Assembly: GCA_031267075.1 (NCBI GenBank)
Contig: JAIRZU010000034.1
Coordinates: 1 to 22,950, forward strand
Direction of reading: 5' to 3'
DNA: 22,950 bases
Source of the DNA: Holosporales bacterium
GTDB lineage: Bacteria; Pseudomonadota; Alphaproteobacteria; RUG11792
Position numbers and translations under genes: made by a program. Below, piece after piece: positions 14,117 through 21,173 of this stretch. Position 1 is the stretch's first letter. Every line of letters starts with the position of its first letter. The notes below the pieces were generated by a model. It saw nothing but the letters and a program-made list of their open reading frames with translations. It did no database searches and was not told the DNA's origin.

Positions 14117-14995
14117 TCATTTCGGCGGTTGTTCAGAGCGTCTTGGCATGCACTCGGCGCTCATGAGTAGCTGAGCAGCTTCACCGCATCGCTTCATCTG
14201 CTCGAGTGCTTGTTGCGTGTGTCTCGCTGGGTCTTTGTGGCAGAGAGCGATACTCAGTTTGGTCGCTTCCCTGATGTTGTCAAGGACGTGTTGCCTTCGA
14301 TGGTGTACGCTCTCGTCGCCGGTCGAGGTCCCACGGGCTTCCTCGGTCTGTAAGGCCTGGGTGCAGTATGTCAGTGTTCTTGCTATCTTGGTGGCTTCTT
14401 TGACTACCGCCGCGCTCGCTAGCTCATATGCGTTGTTTGCCAGGTTGGTCCACTCGGTTTGCACCTCTGCATGCACCTGTGGTATGAGTTGCTCGAGCAC
14501 CGCCGTGCGCCATGAGTACTCGGTGTATCCTTGTCTCGTCGCCCCGCCTTCCTGCTGGTCGCATGTTAGGTCGTAGGTGTATTCGGTTGCCACCACCAGG
14601 CCGTCACATATCAGGGTAATGGCGCGATCCGCCTGCTGCTCATCGGTCGGGAGAGTGAATTGGAAGGATTTCGCCAGCACTCGGGACCATGTATCGCGCA
14701 TTTGGTCTCCCGGGCACACGGATCTGTACCACCTTTCGGTTATGCCGAGCCGGGCGTCTTCCCGCTTTGGGTTTTCGTGTTGCTCACCTATTTCCCTAGC
14801 ACGGCGCACTGCCCCGCTCACGTCTATGCGCGGAGCTGTGCTGTTGGATACGAGTGCCCGTCCGCATTCGTCGACGAGTTGGTCAGTTGTCTCCACCAGA
14901 CACTCCAAGCTCGCTCGGGGCGTTCGTCCTGTTCCGTAGCTCGGTGCAATCATCGCAGCCGCCATGATTAGGCCCATTGCTTTCATGCTTTTCAT
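14117..14995 (-). CDS. Exported protein, tandem family member
   Basis: Not recognised. The 292-residue protein from ATG 14995 starts with MKSMKAMGLIMAAAMIAPSYG, a signal peptide probably cut near SYG/TG. The start is set by AGAGG at the same distance as in the neighbouring gene and by the promoter at 15040-15068. The body is mostly helical, with about eight spaced Cys residues (CLVE, DECGR, SVCPGD, LICDG, LTCDQQ, YCTQA, ALCHK and MKRCG among them), suggesting a disulfide-bonded extracytoplasmic protein. It ends MPRRSEQPPK. It is first in the minus-strand tandem array, downstream of ddl on the same strand but with its own promoter. Confidence 0.7.
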   Translation of the reverse strand: MKSMKAMGLIMAAAMIAPSYGTGRTPRASLECLVETTDQLVDECGRALVSNSTAPRIDVSGAVRRAREIGEQHENPKREDARLGITERWYRSVCPGDQMRDTWSRVLAKSFQFTLPTDEQQADRAITLICDGLVVATEYTYDLTCDQQEGGATRQGYTEYSWRTAVLEQLIPQVHAEVQTEWTNLANNAYELASAAVVKEATKIARTLTYCTQALQTEEARGTSTGDESVHHRRQHVLDNIREATKLSIALCHKDPARHTQQALEQMKRCGEAAQLLMSAECMPRRSEQPPK

Positions 14996-15039
14996 TCTGT
15001 TACCTCTCTGTCTGATTAACGGTATTCCATACAATATGT

Positions 15040-15068
15040 ATAGTACACTAAAGTTATGCATCTGTCAA
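15040..15068 (-). promoter_or_regulatory. Promoter of the tandem family, copy 3
   Basis: TTGACA (15068-15063, perfect consensus), a 17-base spacer nearly identical to those of copies 1 and 2, and TACTAT (15045-15040). The predicted transcript starts about 40 bases before ATG 14995. Confidence 0.75.
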
Positions 15069-15158
15069 TGTACAATTCTGGAAGTGTAATTGTAAACTAT
15101 CCTGCGAAGTTCATGGAGAAGACGGCAGCTCACTAACGTGCCGGGGTTAGTCTAAACC

Positions 15159-15197
15159 CGAGGGAGCCCCGATAGCTCAGGCCTCCATGAGTTTTTT
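15159..15197. terminator. Hairpin terminator after ddl (cassette copy 3)
   Basis: GGGAG-CCCC and GG-CCTCC enclose a loop that keeps the core of the other two cassettes (a diverged form of CCGATAACTCAGG). It lies 50 bases beyond the ddl stop. The six-T run is on the plus strand, although the gene being ended reads on the minus strand, so it may be bidirectional or block plus-strand reading. Confidence 0.5.
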
Positions 15198-15247
15198 CCT
15201 AACGAGACCTAACGGAAGAAATTATTTTTTAGATTTGGTATAAGCCC

Positions 15248-16186
15248 CTACCGCTGCTGAGCTCCAACTATCGCCTCAATCAATGCTTCGATGGAAATTC
15301 CATTTGCCCTAGCTATGTCTGGGACGAGGGATAATTCCGTCATACCAGGCTGCGTGTTGATCTCGAGGAAGTACACATTCTCCCCATCGTATCGGAAGTC
15401 GGCTCTCGCAACTCCGCTGCAGTGGCAGATATCGTAAGCCGTCCCAGTCACTGAGTATAACTCCTGCTTCACGGATTTGTCAACCTCGAAGTTTGGTATG
15501 TGGACCGAGCCGCCAACATCGTACTTACTCGAGTAGTCGTAAAACTCTGCTTTAGACCTGATTTCGAGGCCGCCGACAGTCTTTCCATTTAGCGCCATCA
15601 CCGTGAATTCGCGCCCTGGAATGTACTTCTCGAGCATGACATCATCGCCGAAAGTCCAGTCCACTTCCTTAAGCTTACTGAGGTCATCCTCTCCGAAGAT
15701 CAGGTATACTCCGACGCTAGACCCATTAGCTGACGGCTTGACGATGAACGGGAATGGCACATTCTTCCCACTCTTAGTGTTGATGTCAGGGATCTCACTG
15801 GCCTTTATGTCGATCCAATCTGCTACGCGTATCCCGGAGAATCTGGCAAGCTTCTTACATACAGACTTGTTGAAGGTAAGCGCAGATCCAAGTACGCTAC
15901 TGCCGCTATATGGGACGCCGTACATCTCGAGGACACCCTGGACAATACCATCCTCTCCGCCACTACCGTGGAGTATGTTAAATACGAAGTCTGGCTTGAA
16001 GTTGTAGAGCGCATCGGTGAAATGTCGAAGGTCTTTTTGGACATCGATTTCAGCTATCTCATAGCCTAGCCCGCGTAGTACCTTTGCTACGTTCTTCCCG
16101 GAGTTCAGAGATACTTCTCTCTCGGAAGACCATCCACCGAGTAACACAGCAACCCTCCCTTTTTGCTTGAGCGGCCCAGCAACCAT
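15248..16186 (-). CDS. ddl: D-alanine--D-alanine ligase
   Basis: Joins two D-alanines with ATP for the peptidoglycan stem peptide; cytosolic, ATP-grasp fold. Complete at 312 residues. Visible: VAVLLGGWSSEREVSLNSG at the start, the signature HGSGGEDGIVQG, the ATP-binding PFIVKPSANGSSVGV, GREFTVMAL, and the metal-binding end FLEINTQPGMTELS. AAAGG before ATG 16186 fits as ribosome site. In many Rickettsiales ddl lies in a murB-ddl-ftsQ cluster; here it stands alone. It shows that the organism can make peptidoglycan precursors. Confidence 0.95.
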   Translation of the reverse strand: MVAGPLKQKGRVAVLLGGWSSEREVSLNSGKNVAKVLRGLGYEIAEIDVQKDLRHFTDALYNFKPDFVFNILHGSGGEDGIVQGVLEMYGVPYSGSSVLGSALTFNKSVCKKLARFSGIRVADWIDIKASEIPDINTKSGKNVPFPFIVKPSANGSSVGVYLIFGEDDLSKLKEVDWTFGDDVMLEKYIPGREFTVMALNGKTVGGLEIRSKAEFYDYSSKYDVGGSVHIPNFEVDKSVKQELYSVTGTAYDICHCSGVARADFRYDGENVYFLEINTQPGMTELSLVPDIARANGISIEALIEAIVGAQQR

Positions 16187-16208
16187 AAAACACCTTTCCG
16201 AATAATCA

Positions 16209-16261
16209 GAATTGGATTCTGCGGCAAATACGGCCGGTTGTCAACAGCCGTATCTCAATTC
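16209..16261. promoter_or_regulatory. Two-part hairpin between ddl and the MlaC-like gene
   Basis: Outer stem GAATTG (16209-16214) with CAATTC (16256-16261), inner stem ATACGGC (16228-16234) with GCCGTAT (16247-16253). It lies 23 bases before the ddl start and just upstream of the opposite promoter, so it could act in the ddl leader or as an operator. No T run follows. Confidence 0.4.
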
Positions 16262-16281
16262 CGGATGGGCTAATCTTGTGA

Positions 16282-16310
16282 TTGCGATCGAGTTTGTACA
16301 GTGGTACTAT
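16282..16310 (+). promoter_or_regulatory. Promoter of the MlaC-like/MORN pair
   Basis: TTGCGA (16282-16287), 17 bases, TACTAT (16305-16310). It places transcription start near 16317, so the ATG at 16309 cannot be the start codon. Confidence 0.55.
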
Positions 16311-16348
16311 GAGGGTTAATGGGGTAGCTTTTTTTGCGTGTATGTGTG

Positions 16349-17029
16349 ATGATGGTAGGTAGGCTTGTGAAGCTGGTTATGGGGATAGCTGTGATGGGAG
16401 GATATTGCATTGGGTATGTCAATAGCGCAGATGCCTCACGACCAAAATCGGCAACTCCACCCCCGAAGAGTGATAAGAAAGATCCTTCCCCTGATGAAGA
16501 GAAAAAGGCAGAGAAAGCTGTAAGGGATATGTTCGGTGAGTTACGCGCACTGGCCGCTCAGGATGATCGAGGGTTACGAGCATTAATTGTGAAATATATG
16601 GACCTTCGTGGAATTGCACAACGATTAGGTGGAGATCCAGAAAACCCAGAGCTCATAGAGGCACTCACACTGTACATCGTTGGTCAATTTGACACTTGGG
16701 TTCGGCCGTACATCGGACAGTACAAACTTCAGTACGTACGCGTAATAAAGAGAATTGGTCCCGCATGGAAGGTTCAAGCTAGTTTCGAGGGCAGTGGGGA
16801 TCCGGTAAAGATGGAAATGCTAATAACAGGAGAGTGCAAGCTAGCTGAGACAATGACTGCATCTGTTCACCTCATAGGCGCGGTAGGGACCAGGGCACAA
16901 GCAAAGTACAAGGCCGCAGGAATAGCTCGGGAGGATACAGATGGCCACACGAAAGCACTGATACCACTACTTAACGAATTACGTGGAGGACAGCAACAAC
17001 TGGGAGGAAAGGGAGGAGATGGTAAATAA
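16349..17029 (+). CDS. MlaC/Ttg2D-like periplasmic lipid-binding protein
   Basis: Proteins of this family carry phospholipids between the outer and inner membranes for the Mla transport system. The 226-residue product has a signal peptide (MMVGRLVKLVMGIAVMGGY, cut near NSADA), a Pro/Lys linker, then a domain in the family's order: a helical start with LRALIVKYMDLRGIAQRLGG, an LTLYIVGQFDTWVRPYIGQY segment, a VQASFEGSGDPVKMEMLI strand region, and a closing HLIGAVGTRAQAKYKAAGI with ALIPLLNELR. Similarity is in pattern rather than strong motifs, so the call is moderate. The start is uncertain: TTG 16334 and ATG 16349 are both possible, and a T7 run lies at 16329-16335. It overlaps the next gene by 11 bases. 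Confidence 0.6.
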   Translation: MMVGRLVKLVMGIAVMGGYCIGYVNSADASRPKSATPPPKSDKKDPSPDEEKKAEKAVRDMFGELRALAAQDDRGLRALIVKYMDLRGIAQRLGGDPENPELIEALTLYIVGQFDTWVRPYIGQYKLQYVRVIKRIGPAWKVQASFEGSGDPVKMEMLITGECKLAETMTASVHLIGAVGTRAQAKYKAAGIAREDTDGHTKALIPLLNELRGGQQQLGGKGGDGK

Positions 17030-17612
17030 CACAGCTGGGGCCCACTTGGGGGCTATTGATGGTAACTACTCTGGGGAGATTACTAAGGAAACATCTGATG
17101 GCGATCACGTCACGATAAGCTATCTTAATGGGAAGAAGCACGGCATCACCAAATTCATATCTAGCCGCGGCATCGTGCAGTCGGAAATCAGTTATGAGGA
17201 TGACGTGATACACGGAGATGTGAGACAGTACTACCCGAACGGAGAGCTGATGGTGGTGATGACATATGTCAATGGAGTACAAACCGGGCGATTCATTTCG
17301 TACCATACAAATGGAATGAAGCAGGTAGAAGCCAACTACGACAACGGAGAGCTGCACGGGAGCTTCAGGACATTCGATGAGTTCGGCGACGTCATAGTGG
17401 AGATGATGTACGCGAGGGGCCAGAGAAACGGAGAGAGCCTGCTGTACTACCCGAAAGTACAAGGTGGAGGAGTCTGTGAGTCGTCTATCTTTCGAGATGG
17501 TTTGCTCGAGGGAGACAAGATGACGTTCTCCCCTTCAGGTAAAGTAATGTCAGTGACTCGATACAAGGCAGGAAAGGCTCAGGCATATCCTCAGTATTTC
17601 AATCAATCGTAG
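17019..17612 (+). CDS. MORN-repeat protein
   Basis: A 197-residue protein made of about six MORN-type (MORN_2) repeats, seen as NGKKHG, DDVIHGDVRQYYPNGE, NGVQTGRFISYHTNGM, NGELHGSFRTFDEFGD, RGQRNGESLLYYP and DGLLEGDKMTFSPSGK. Such repeats form a beta-sheet that may bind lipid or protein; family members are often annotated as YwqK-type antitoxin, which is not safe here. No signal peptide is seen. The start at ATG 17019 follows two GGGAGG sites and overlaps the MlaC-like gene by 11 bases, so the two are probably translated together. It converges on the ferredoxin gene. Confidence 0.8.
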   Translation: MVNNTAGAHLGAIDGNYSGEITKETSDGDHVTISYLNGKKHGITKFISSRGIVQSEISYEDDVIHGDVRQYYPNGELMVVMTYVNGVQTGRFISYHTNGMKQVEANYDNGELHGSFRTFDEFGDVIVEMMYARGQRNGESLLYYPKVQGGGVCESSIFRDGLLEGDKMTFSPSGKVMSVTRYKAGKAQAYPQYFNQS

Positions 17613-17650
17613 ATGTCTTCCCAAACTCTCCACAATCAGTTTCTTGAACT

Positions 17651-17962
17651 CTAATCATCCCTCTCAATCGTAATAGCTTTGAACCTGCAGTTTCGTTCGC
17701 ATAGTCTGCAAAAGGAGCACTTGTCGGCGTCCCAGGAGGATTCACCAGCTGACGTGATTTTAATAGCTTTGCATGGGCATATCTTCTCGCACTCTCTGCA
17801 GCCAACACAGGCATTCGGTGAAACTGTCAATACCCTCTTAGCCCGCCAGCTTGATAGAGGAGTGCGTATCGTAACAGGATTCCTGAAGCAGCACTTCACT
17901 CCAACCATGATAGCTTCTACCAGATCCCTCATAAGAAATGTGTTTGCGAACTTCTTAATCAT
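17651..17962 (-). CDS. Dicluster 4Fe-4S ferredoxin, NuoI/HyfH-like
   Basis: A 103-residue electron carrier with two full cluster motifs, CVGCRECEKICP (about residue 52) and CSFCRLCERNC (about 82). The first 45 residues contain an amphipathic helix (FLMRDLVEAIMVGVKCCF) followed by a segment like that of NuoI, MbhN or HyfH subunits, which attach to a membrane complex. No other complex I or hydrogenase gene lies nearby, so its partner is unknown. ATG 17962 lies inside the lepA stop region (8-base overlap), making it the last gene of the lnt-lepA group. Confidence 0.8.
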   Translation of the reverse strand: MIKKFANTFLMRDLVEAIMVGVKCCFRNPVTIRTPLSSWRAKRVLTVSPNACVGCRECEKICPCKAIKITSAGESSWDADKCSFCRLCERNCRFKAITIERDD

Positions 17963-19748
17963 CTGAAATTTTAAGAGCCTCTATAAATACCTTCTGAGGA
18001 ATCTCAACGTCACCGAACTGCCTCATCCTCTTCTTCCCCTCCTTCTGCTTATCAAGGAGCTTACGTTTGCGGGTGATATCGCCACCATAGCACTTTGCGA
18101 GGACGTCTTTTCTTAATGCAGACACCGTCTCTCTAGCGATAATTTTACCACCTATCGCCGCTTGGATTGCAATCTTAAAAAGTTGCCTTGGGATTAGCTC
18201 TTTCAGTTTCGCACAGAGGGCCCTACCGCGTCGTTCGGCATGTTCTTTATGGACTATCATCGATAGCGCATCTACAGGTTCGGAGTTTACGAGAATGGCG
18301 ACTCTAACGAGGTCACCCTCCATATACTCTGTTGGGTGGTAGTCGAACGATGCATACCCCTTCGTTGATGATTTTAACCGATCATAGAAATCGAAAACGA
18401 TTTCATTGAGTGGCATATCATACTGGATAATCGCCCTACTGCCAGTGAACCTGATATCGATCTGCCTCCCCCTCTTATTTTCGCAAAGAGAAAGAACGTT
18501 TCCTATATACGCTTCTGGCACCATTATCGTCGCCCTAATCCACGGTTCCTCGATTTTATCGATCTTAACAACATCCGGCATTTCAATTGGATTGTGGAGT
18601 TGGATCACGCTGCCGTCGGTTAGGAAAATGTTATATATAACGCTTGGTGCCGTCGTTATGATGTCGATATTGAATTCGCGATCGAGCCTTTCCTGGATGA
18701 TCTCAAGGTGTAGTAAGCCGAGAAAGCCGCAGCGGAATCCGAATCCGAGAGCCGCAGAAGTTTCAAGCTCATAGCTGAAACTAGAATCATTTAGATGCAG
18801 TTTCTGGAAGCTCTCTTTCAGCTTCGTAAACTCGGCTGCATCAACCGGGAATATGCCACAAAAAACAACGGGGATTGAGGGCTTGAAGCCTTGAAGGATT
18901 TTTGAACATGGCGCCTTCTCGTCGGTAATAGTATCTCCGATTTTGCAGTCAGCAACATCCTTGATGTTGGCCGTGATAAAGCCAACCTCTCCTTCCTTCA
19001 ATTTATCCGTCATAGTTTTCTTTGGTAAAAAATACCCGACGTTATCGACTGTGTAAACTGCTCCTGTAGATATCATCTTCATCTTCATTCCTGCACAAAT
19101 TTCTCCTTTGAATATCCTTGCTAGGATCACAACCCCTAGGTACTGATCGTACCAGCTGTCAACTAGCATCGCACACAAGCCACCGGCATCGAAGCTTCTC
19201 GGAGGAGGTAGTGTATGGGCTATTGCCTCTAGTACATCCCTCACTCCATCCCCGTTCTTTGCAGAGATCTGAATTGCGTTGCTAGTATCAAGTCCTATAA
19301 CCTCTCTTATCTGAAGTTTCACTGCTTCAGCGTCAGCCGCTGGAAGATCGATCTTGTTTAGAACAGGGATGATCTCGTGGTTGGAGTCAATTGCCTGGTA
19401 GACATTGGCAAGCGTCTGAGCCTCCACTCCCTGCGATGCATCGACAACGAGTATCGAGCCTTCACATGCCGCAAGCGACCTGCTCACTTCGTAAGCGAAG
19501 TCCACGTGACCAGGAGTGTCTATGAGGTTTAGTATGTATACGTTACCATCAATGGCTTTGTATGTCAACCTCACTGTTTGGGCTTTTATCGTGATCCCCC
19601 TTTCCCTCTCGATTTCCATGGAGTCTAGCACTTGGGCTTTCATTTCTCTCTTGTCAAGTCCACCACAAAGTTCTATCATTCTGTCTGCGAGGGTGGATTT
19701 CCCATGGTCGATATGCGCTATGATCGCGAAGTTCCTGATGTTGTTCAT
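17955..19748 (-). CDS. lepA: Elongation factor 4 (LepA)
   Basis: Ribosome-bound GTPase affecting initiation and back-translocation under stress. Complete at 597 residues with AHIDHGKSTLADR (G1), ERERGITIKAQTV (G2), DTPGHVDF (G3) and NKIDLP (G4), EF-G-like domains, and the LepA-specific C-terminus (ARETVSALRKDVLAKCYGG, then DITRKRKLLDKQKEGKKRM). It begins 65 bases after the trmB stop and ends in overlap with the ferredoxin gene. Confidence 0.97.
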   Translation of the reverse strand: MNNIRNFAIIAHIDHGKSTLADRMIELCGGLDKREMKAQVLDSMEIERERGITIKAQTVRLTYKAIDGNVYILNLIDTPGHVDFAYEVSRSLAACEGSILVVDASQGVEAQTLANVYQAIDSNHEIIPVLNKIDLPAADAEAVKLQIREVIGLDTSNAIQISAKNGDGVRDVLEAIAHTLPPPRSFDAGGLCAMLVDSWYDQYLGVVILARIFKGEICAGMKMKMISTGAVYTVDNVGYFLPKKTMTDKLKEGEVGFITANIKDVADCKIGDTITDEKAPCSKILQGFKPSIPVVFCGIFPVDAAEFTKLKESFQKLHLNDSSFSYELETSAALGFGFRCGFLGLLHLEIIQERLDREFNIDIITTAPSVIYNIFLTDGSVIQLHNPIEMPDVVKIDKIEEPWIRATIMVPEAYIGNVLSLCENKRGRQIDIRFTGSRAIIQYDMPLNEIVFDFYDRLKSSTKGYASFDYHPTEYMEGDLVRVAILVNSEPVDALSMIVHKEHAERRGRALCAKLKELIPRQLFKIAIQAAIGGKIIARETVSALRKDVLAKCYGGDITRKRKLLDKQKEGKKRMRQFGDVEIPQKVFIEALKISDD

Positions 19749-19813
19749 TCCGCCTGAGGTACTGTCTTTCCAGATCTACAGATGATATCAGATTCAAGCA
19801 TGCAACTGGAACG

Positions 19814-20491
19814 CTAAACTCTCCTCCTGCTTGCCTCTACGTACAAGATATCATCGGTGGCTTTGCACTCGTAACGCGTAGTTGGCCACGATTGCTCGTC
19901 CGGTCTTGTGCTGCGATCAAATGATTTTACCTCGAACATATTGGCCATATCATGTGTGATCAATCTCTTGATCCACAGTTGGTACTCTGGATGGTCTGTC
20001 GCTATCCTAAGGATTCCGCCATCCTTCAGCTTACTGTGGATCATAGCAATTGTATCGCTTTGCAGGATCCGCCTTTTTATGTGTCTTCTCTTGGGCCATG
20101 GATCTGGGAATAGGATGAAGACTCCTTCGAGTAACCCATCTGGAATCTCACTGATTAGAAGTCTTGCATCACCATAGAAAATCCTGATATTCTCTATGTT
20201 GAACTTCTCGATCTTAACGAGGAGGGCGGCTACCCCATTTACGAATGCCTCGCATCCAATGAATAGCGAGTCCTTATGTAATGTAGCTAGCTGAGCGATG
20301 TGCTCTCCGCACCCGAATCCAACCTCAATAAAGATAGCTTTGTACTTTTGTAAGTCATCTTTCAAATCGGAGAATGAGGTGAGCGAGACGTTGGGAAGTA
20401 GGGACTTGAACAGACGCTCCTGATCACTCGTTAGCTTTCCTGATCGCATCCTCCCATAGAATCTTCCGATTGGGTGGTCTACGCAGTCCAT
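19814..20491 (-). CDS. trmB: tRNA (guanine-N7-)-methyltransferase
   Basis: Methylates G46 of tRNA at N7 using S-adenosylmethionine. The 225 residues show the SAM-binding start (IFIEVGFGCGEHIAQLA), the family motif FPDPWPKRRHIKRR, a LKDGGILRIATDHPEY segment and a C-terminal WPTTRYECKA. Its start overlaps the chpT-like gene by 13 bases, implying coupled translation. Confidence 0.95.
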   Translation of the reverse strand: MDCVDHPIGRFYGRMRSGKLTSDQERLFKSLLPNVSLTSFSDLKDDLQKYKAIFIEVGFGCGEHIAQLATLHKDSLFIGCEAFVNGVAALLVKIEKFNIENIRIFYGDARLLISEIPDGLLEGVFILFPDPWPKRRHIKRRILQSDTIAMIHSKLKDGGILRIATDHPEYQLWIKRLITHDMANMFEVKSFDRSTRPDEQSWPTTRYECKATDDILYVEASRRRV

Positions 20492-21060
20492 GCTTTGATT
20501 CTCAAGCCGCCGCTTTCATCGGTATCTGCAGACACATTAAAGCCCTGAAATTTGGCCAGCTTCTTCACATACAGAGCGAACGTGTTGAAGATATCCTCCT
20601 TGCAAGTCTCTTCGTTAAACGCTGCTGAGACGGCTTCATGGAGCCTCCTAGGAGAGCTAACGGTGATCGATATTTCCTTAGGAGATTTGGTGATTGATAT
20701 CGTATCGTTTGGCTTACAAGCCTTCAGCACGATGTACAACACCCCCCCTAGAAAACTGGGAGCTCCAGAATTATCGTCGGATTTTTTCATCACATTGCTA
20801 TCATCGCTTATATGTATGCTCTTCAGCTTAGCTATGCACTGCATGGTCTCCATGATGTTCGAGATCGTGCCAGAGGTAGCATATATGTTCCTGAAAAAAT
20901 CCATCGTGTGAGTTAGCATATCGATCAGCGTGAATAGCTCACTCAGCTCCTGGGTTTTATTAACCAGATCCTCCTTTAAAAACACGAGGACACTAAGATG
21001 ATTCGCCACTTCGTGACAGAGCTTCGCTACAGTTAGTTTTGTCGTATGCAGCTGGTCCAT
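20479..21060 (-). CDS. chpT: ChpT-like histidine phosphotransferase
   Basis: In alphaproteobacteria ChpT passes phosphate from the kinase CckA to CtrA and CpdR, controlling the cell cycle. This 193-residue protein has the short helical start with the phospho-acceptor His region (KLCHEVANHLSVLVFLKEDL) and a degenerate ATPase-like C-terminal domain, as ChpT has. ATG 21060 was chosen because GAGG lies before it and a promoter candidate (21089-21097) starts transcription shortly upstream; TTG 21087 is less likely. A G7 run lies in the gene at 20748-20742. Sequence similarity is weak apart from the His motif and layout, so the name is a fair but not firm guess. Confidence 0.65.
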   Translation of the reverse strand: MDQLHTTKLTVAKLCHEVANHLSVLVFLKEDLVNKTQELSELFTLIDMLTHTMDFFRNIYATSGTISNIMETMQCIAKLKSIHISDDSNVMKKSDDNSGAPSFLGGVLYIVLKACKPNDTISITKSPKEISITVSSPRRLHEAVSAAFNEETCKEDIFNTFALYVKKLAKFQGFNVSADTDESGGLRIKAWTA

Positions 21061-21088
21061 GAAAATACCTCGCATTTTAAGCATCAAA

Positions 21089-21097
21089 TTTATACCA
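21089..21097 (-). promoter_or_regulatory. Extended -10 promoter of the chpT-trmB-lepA-fdx group
   Basis: TGGTATAAA on the minus strand is an extended -10 (TG, one base, TATAAA) about 30 bases before ATG 21060. No strong -35 is seen. Confidence 0.45.
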
Positions 21098-21142
21098 GAA
21101 AATAGCCGAACGAGCAGACAATTGCAAGGAGTGTGTGGTTGA

Positions 21143-21156
21143 CACCAAATTTGGTG
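21143..21156. promoter_or_regulatory. Perfect 14-base palindrome, possible operator
   Basis: CACCAAATTTGGTG lies between the lnt stop and the chpT promoter, about 46 bases upstream of the -10 box. The perfect dyad with AT-rich centre suits a dimeric regulator; with no loop it is not a good terminator. Confidence 0.4.
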
Positions 21157-21173
21157 GGGAGGCAGCAGGCTCC

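Noticed and set aside
16309..16335. ATG 16309 with a T7 run as a slip switch before the MlaC-like gene
   Set aside because: The ATG lies within the predicted -10 box, so it would not be in the mRNA; the frame difference is then meaningless.
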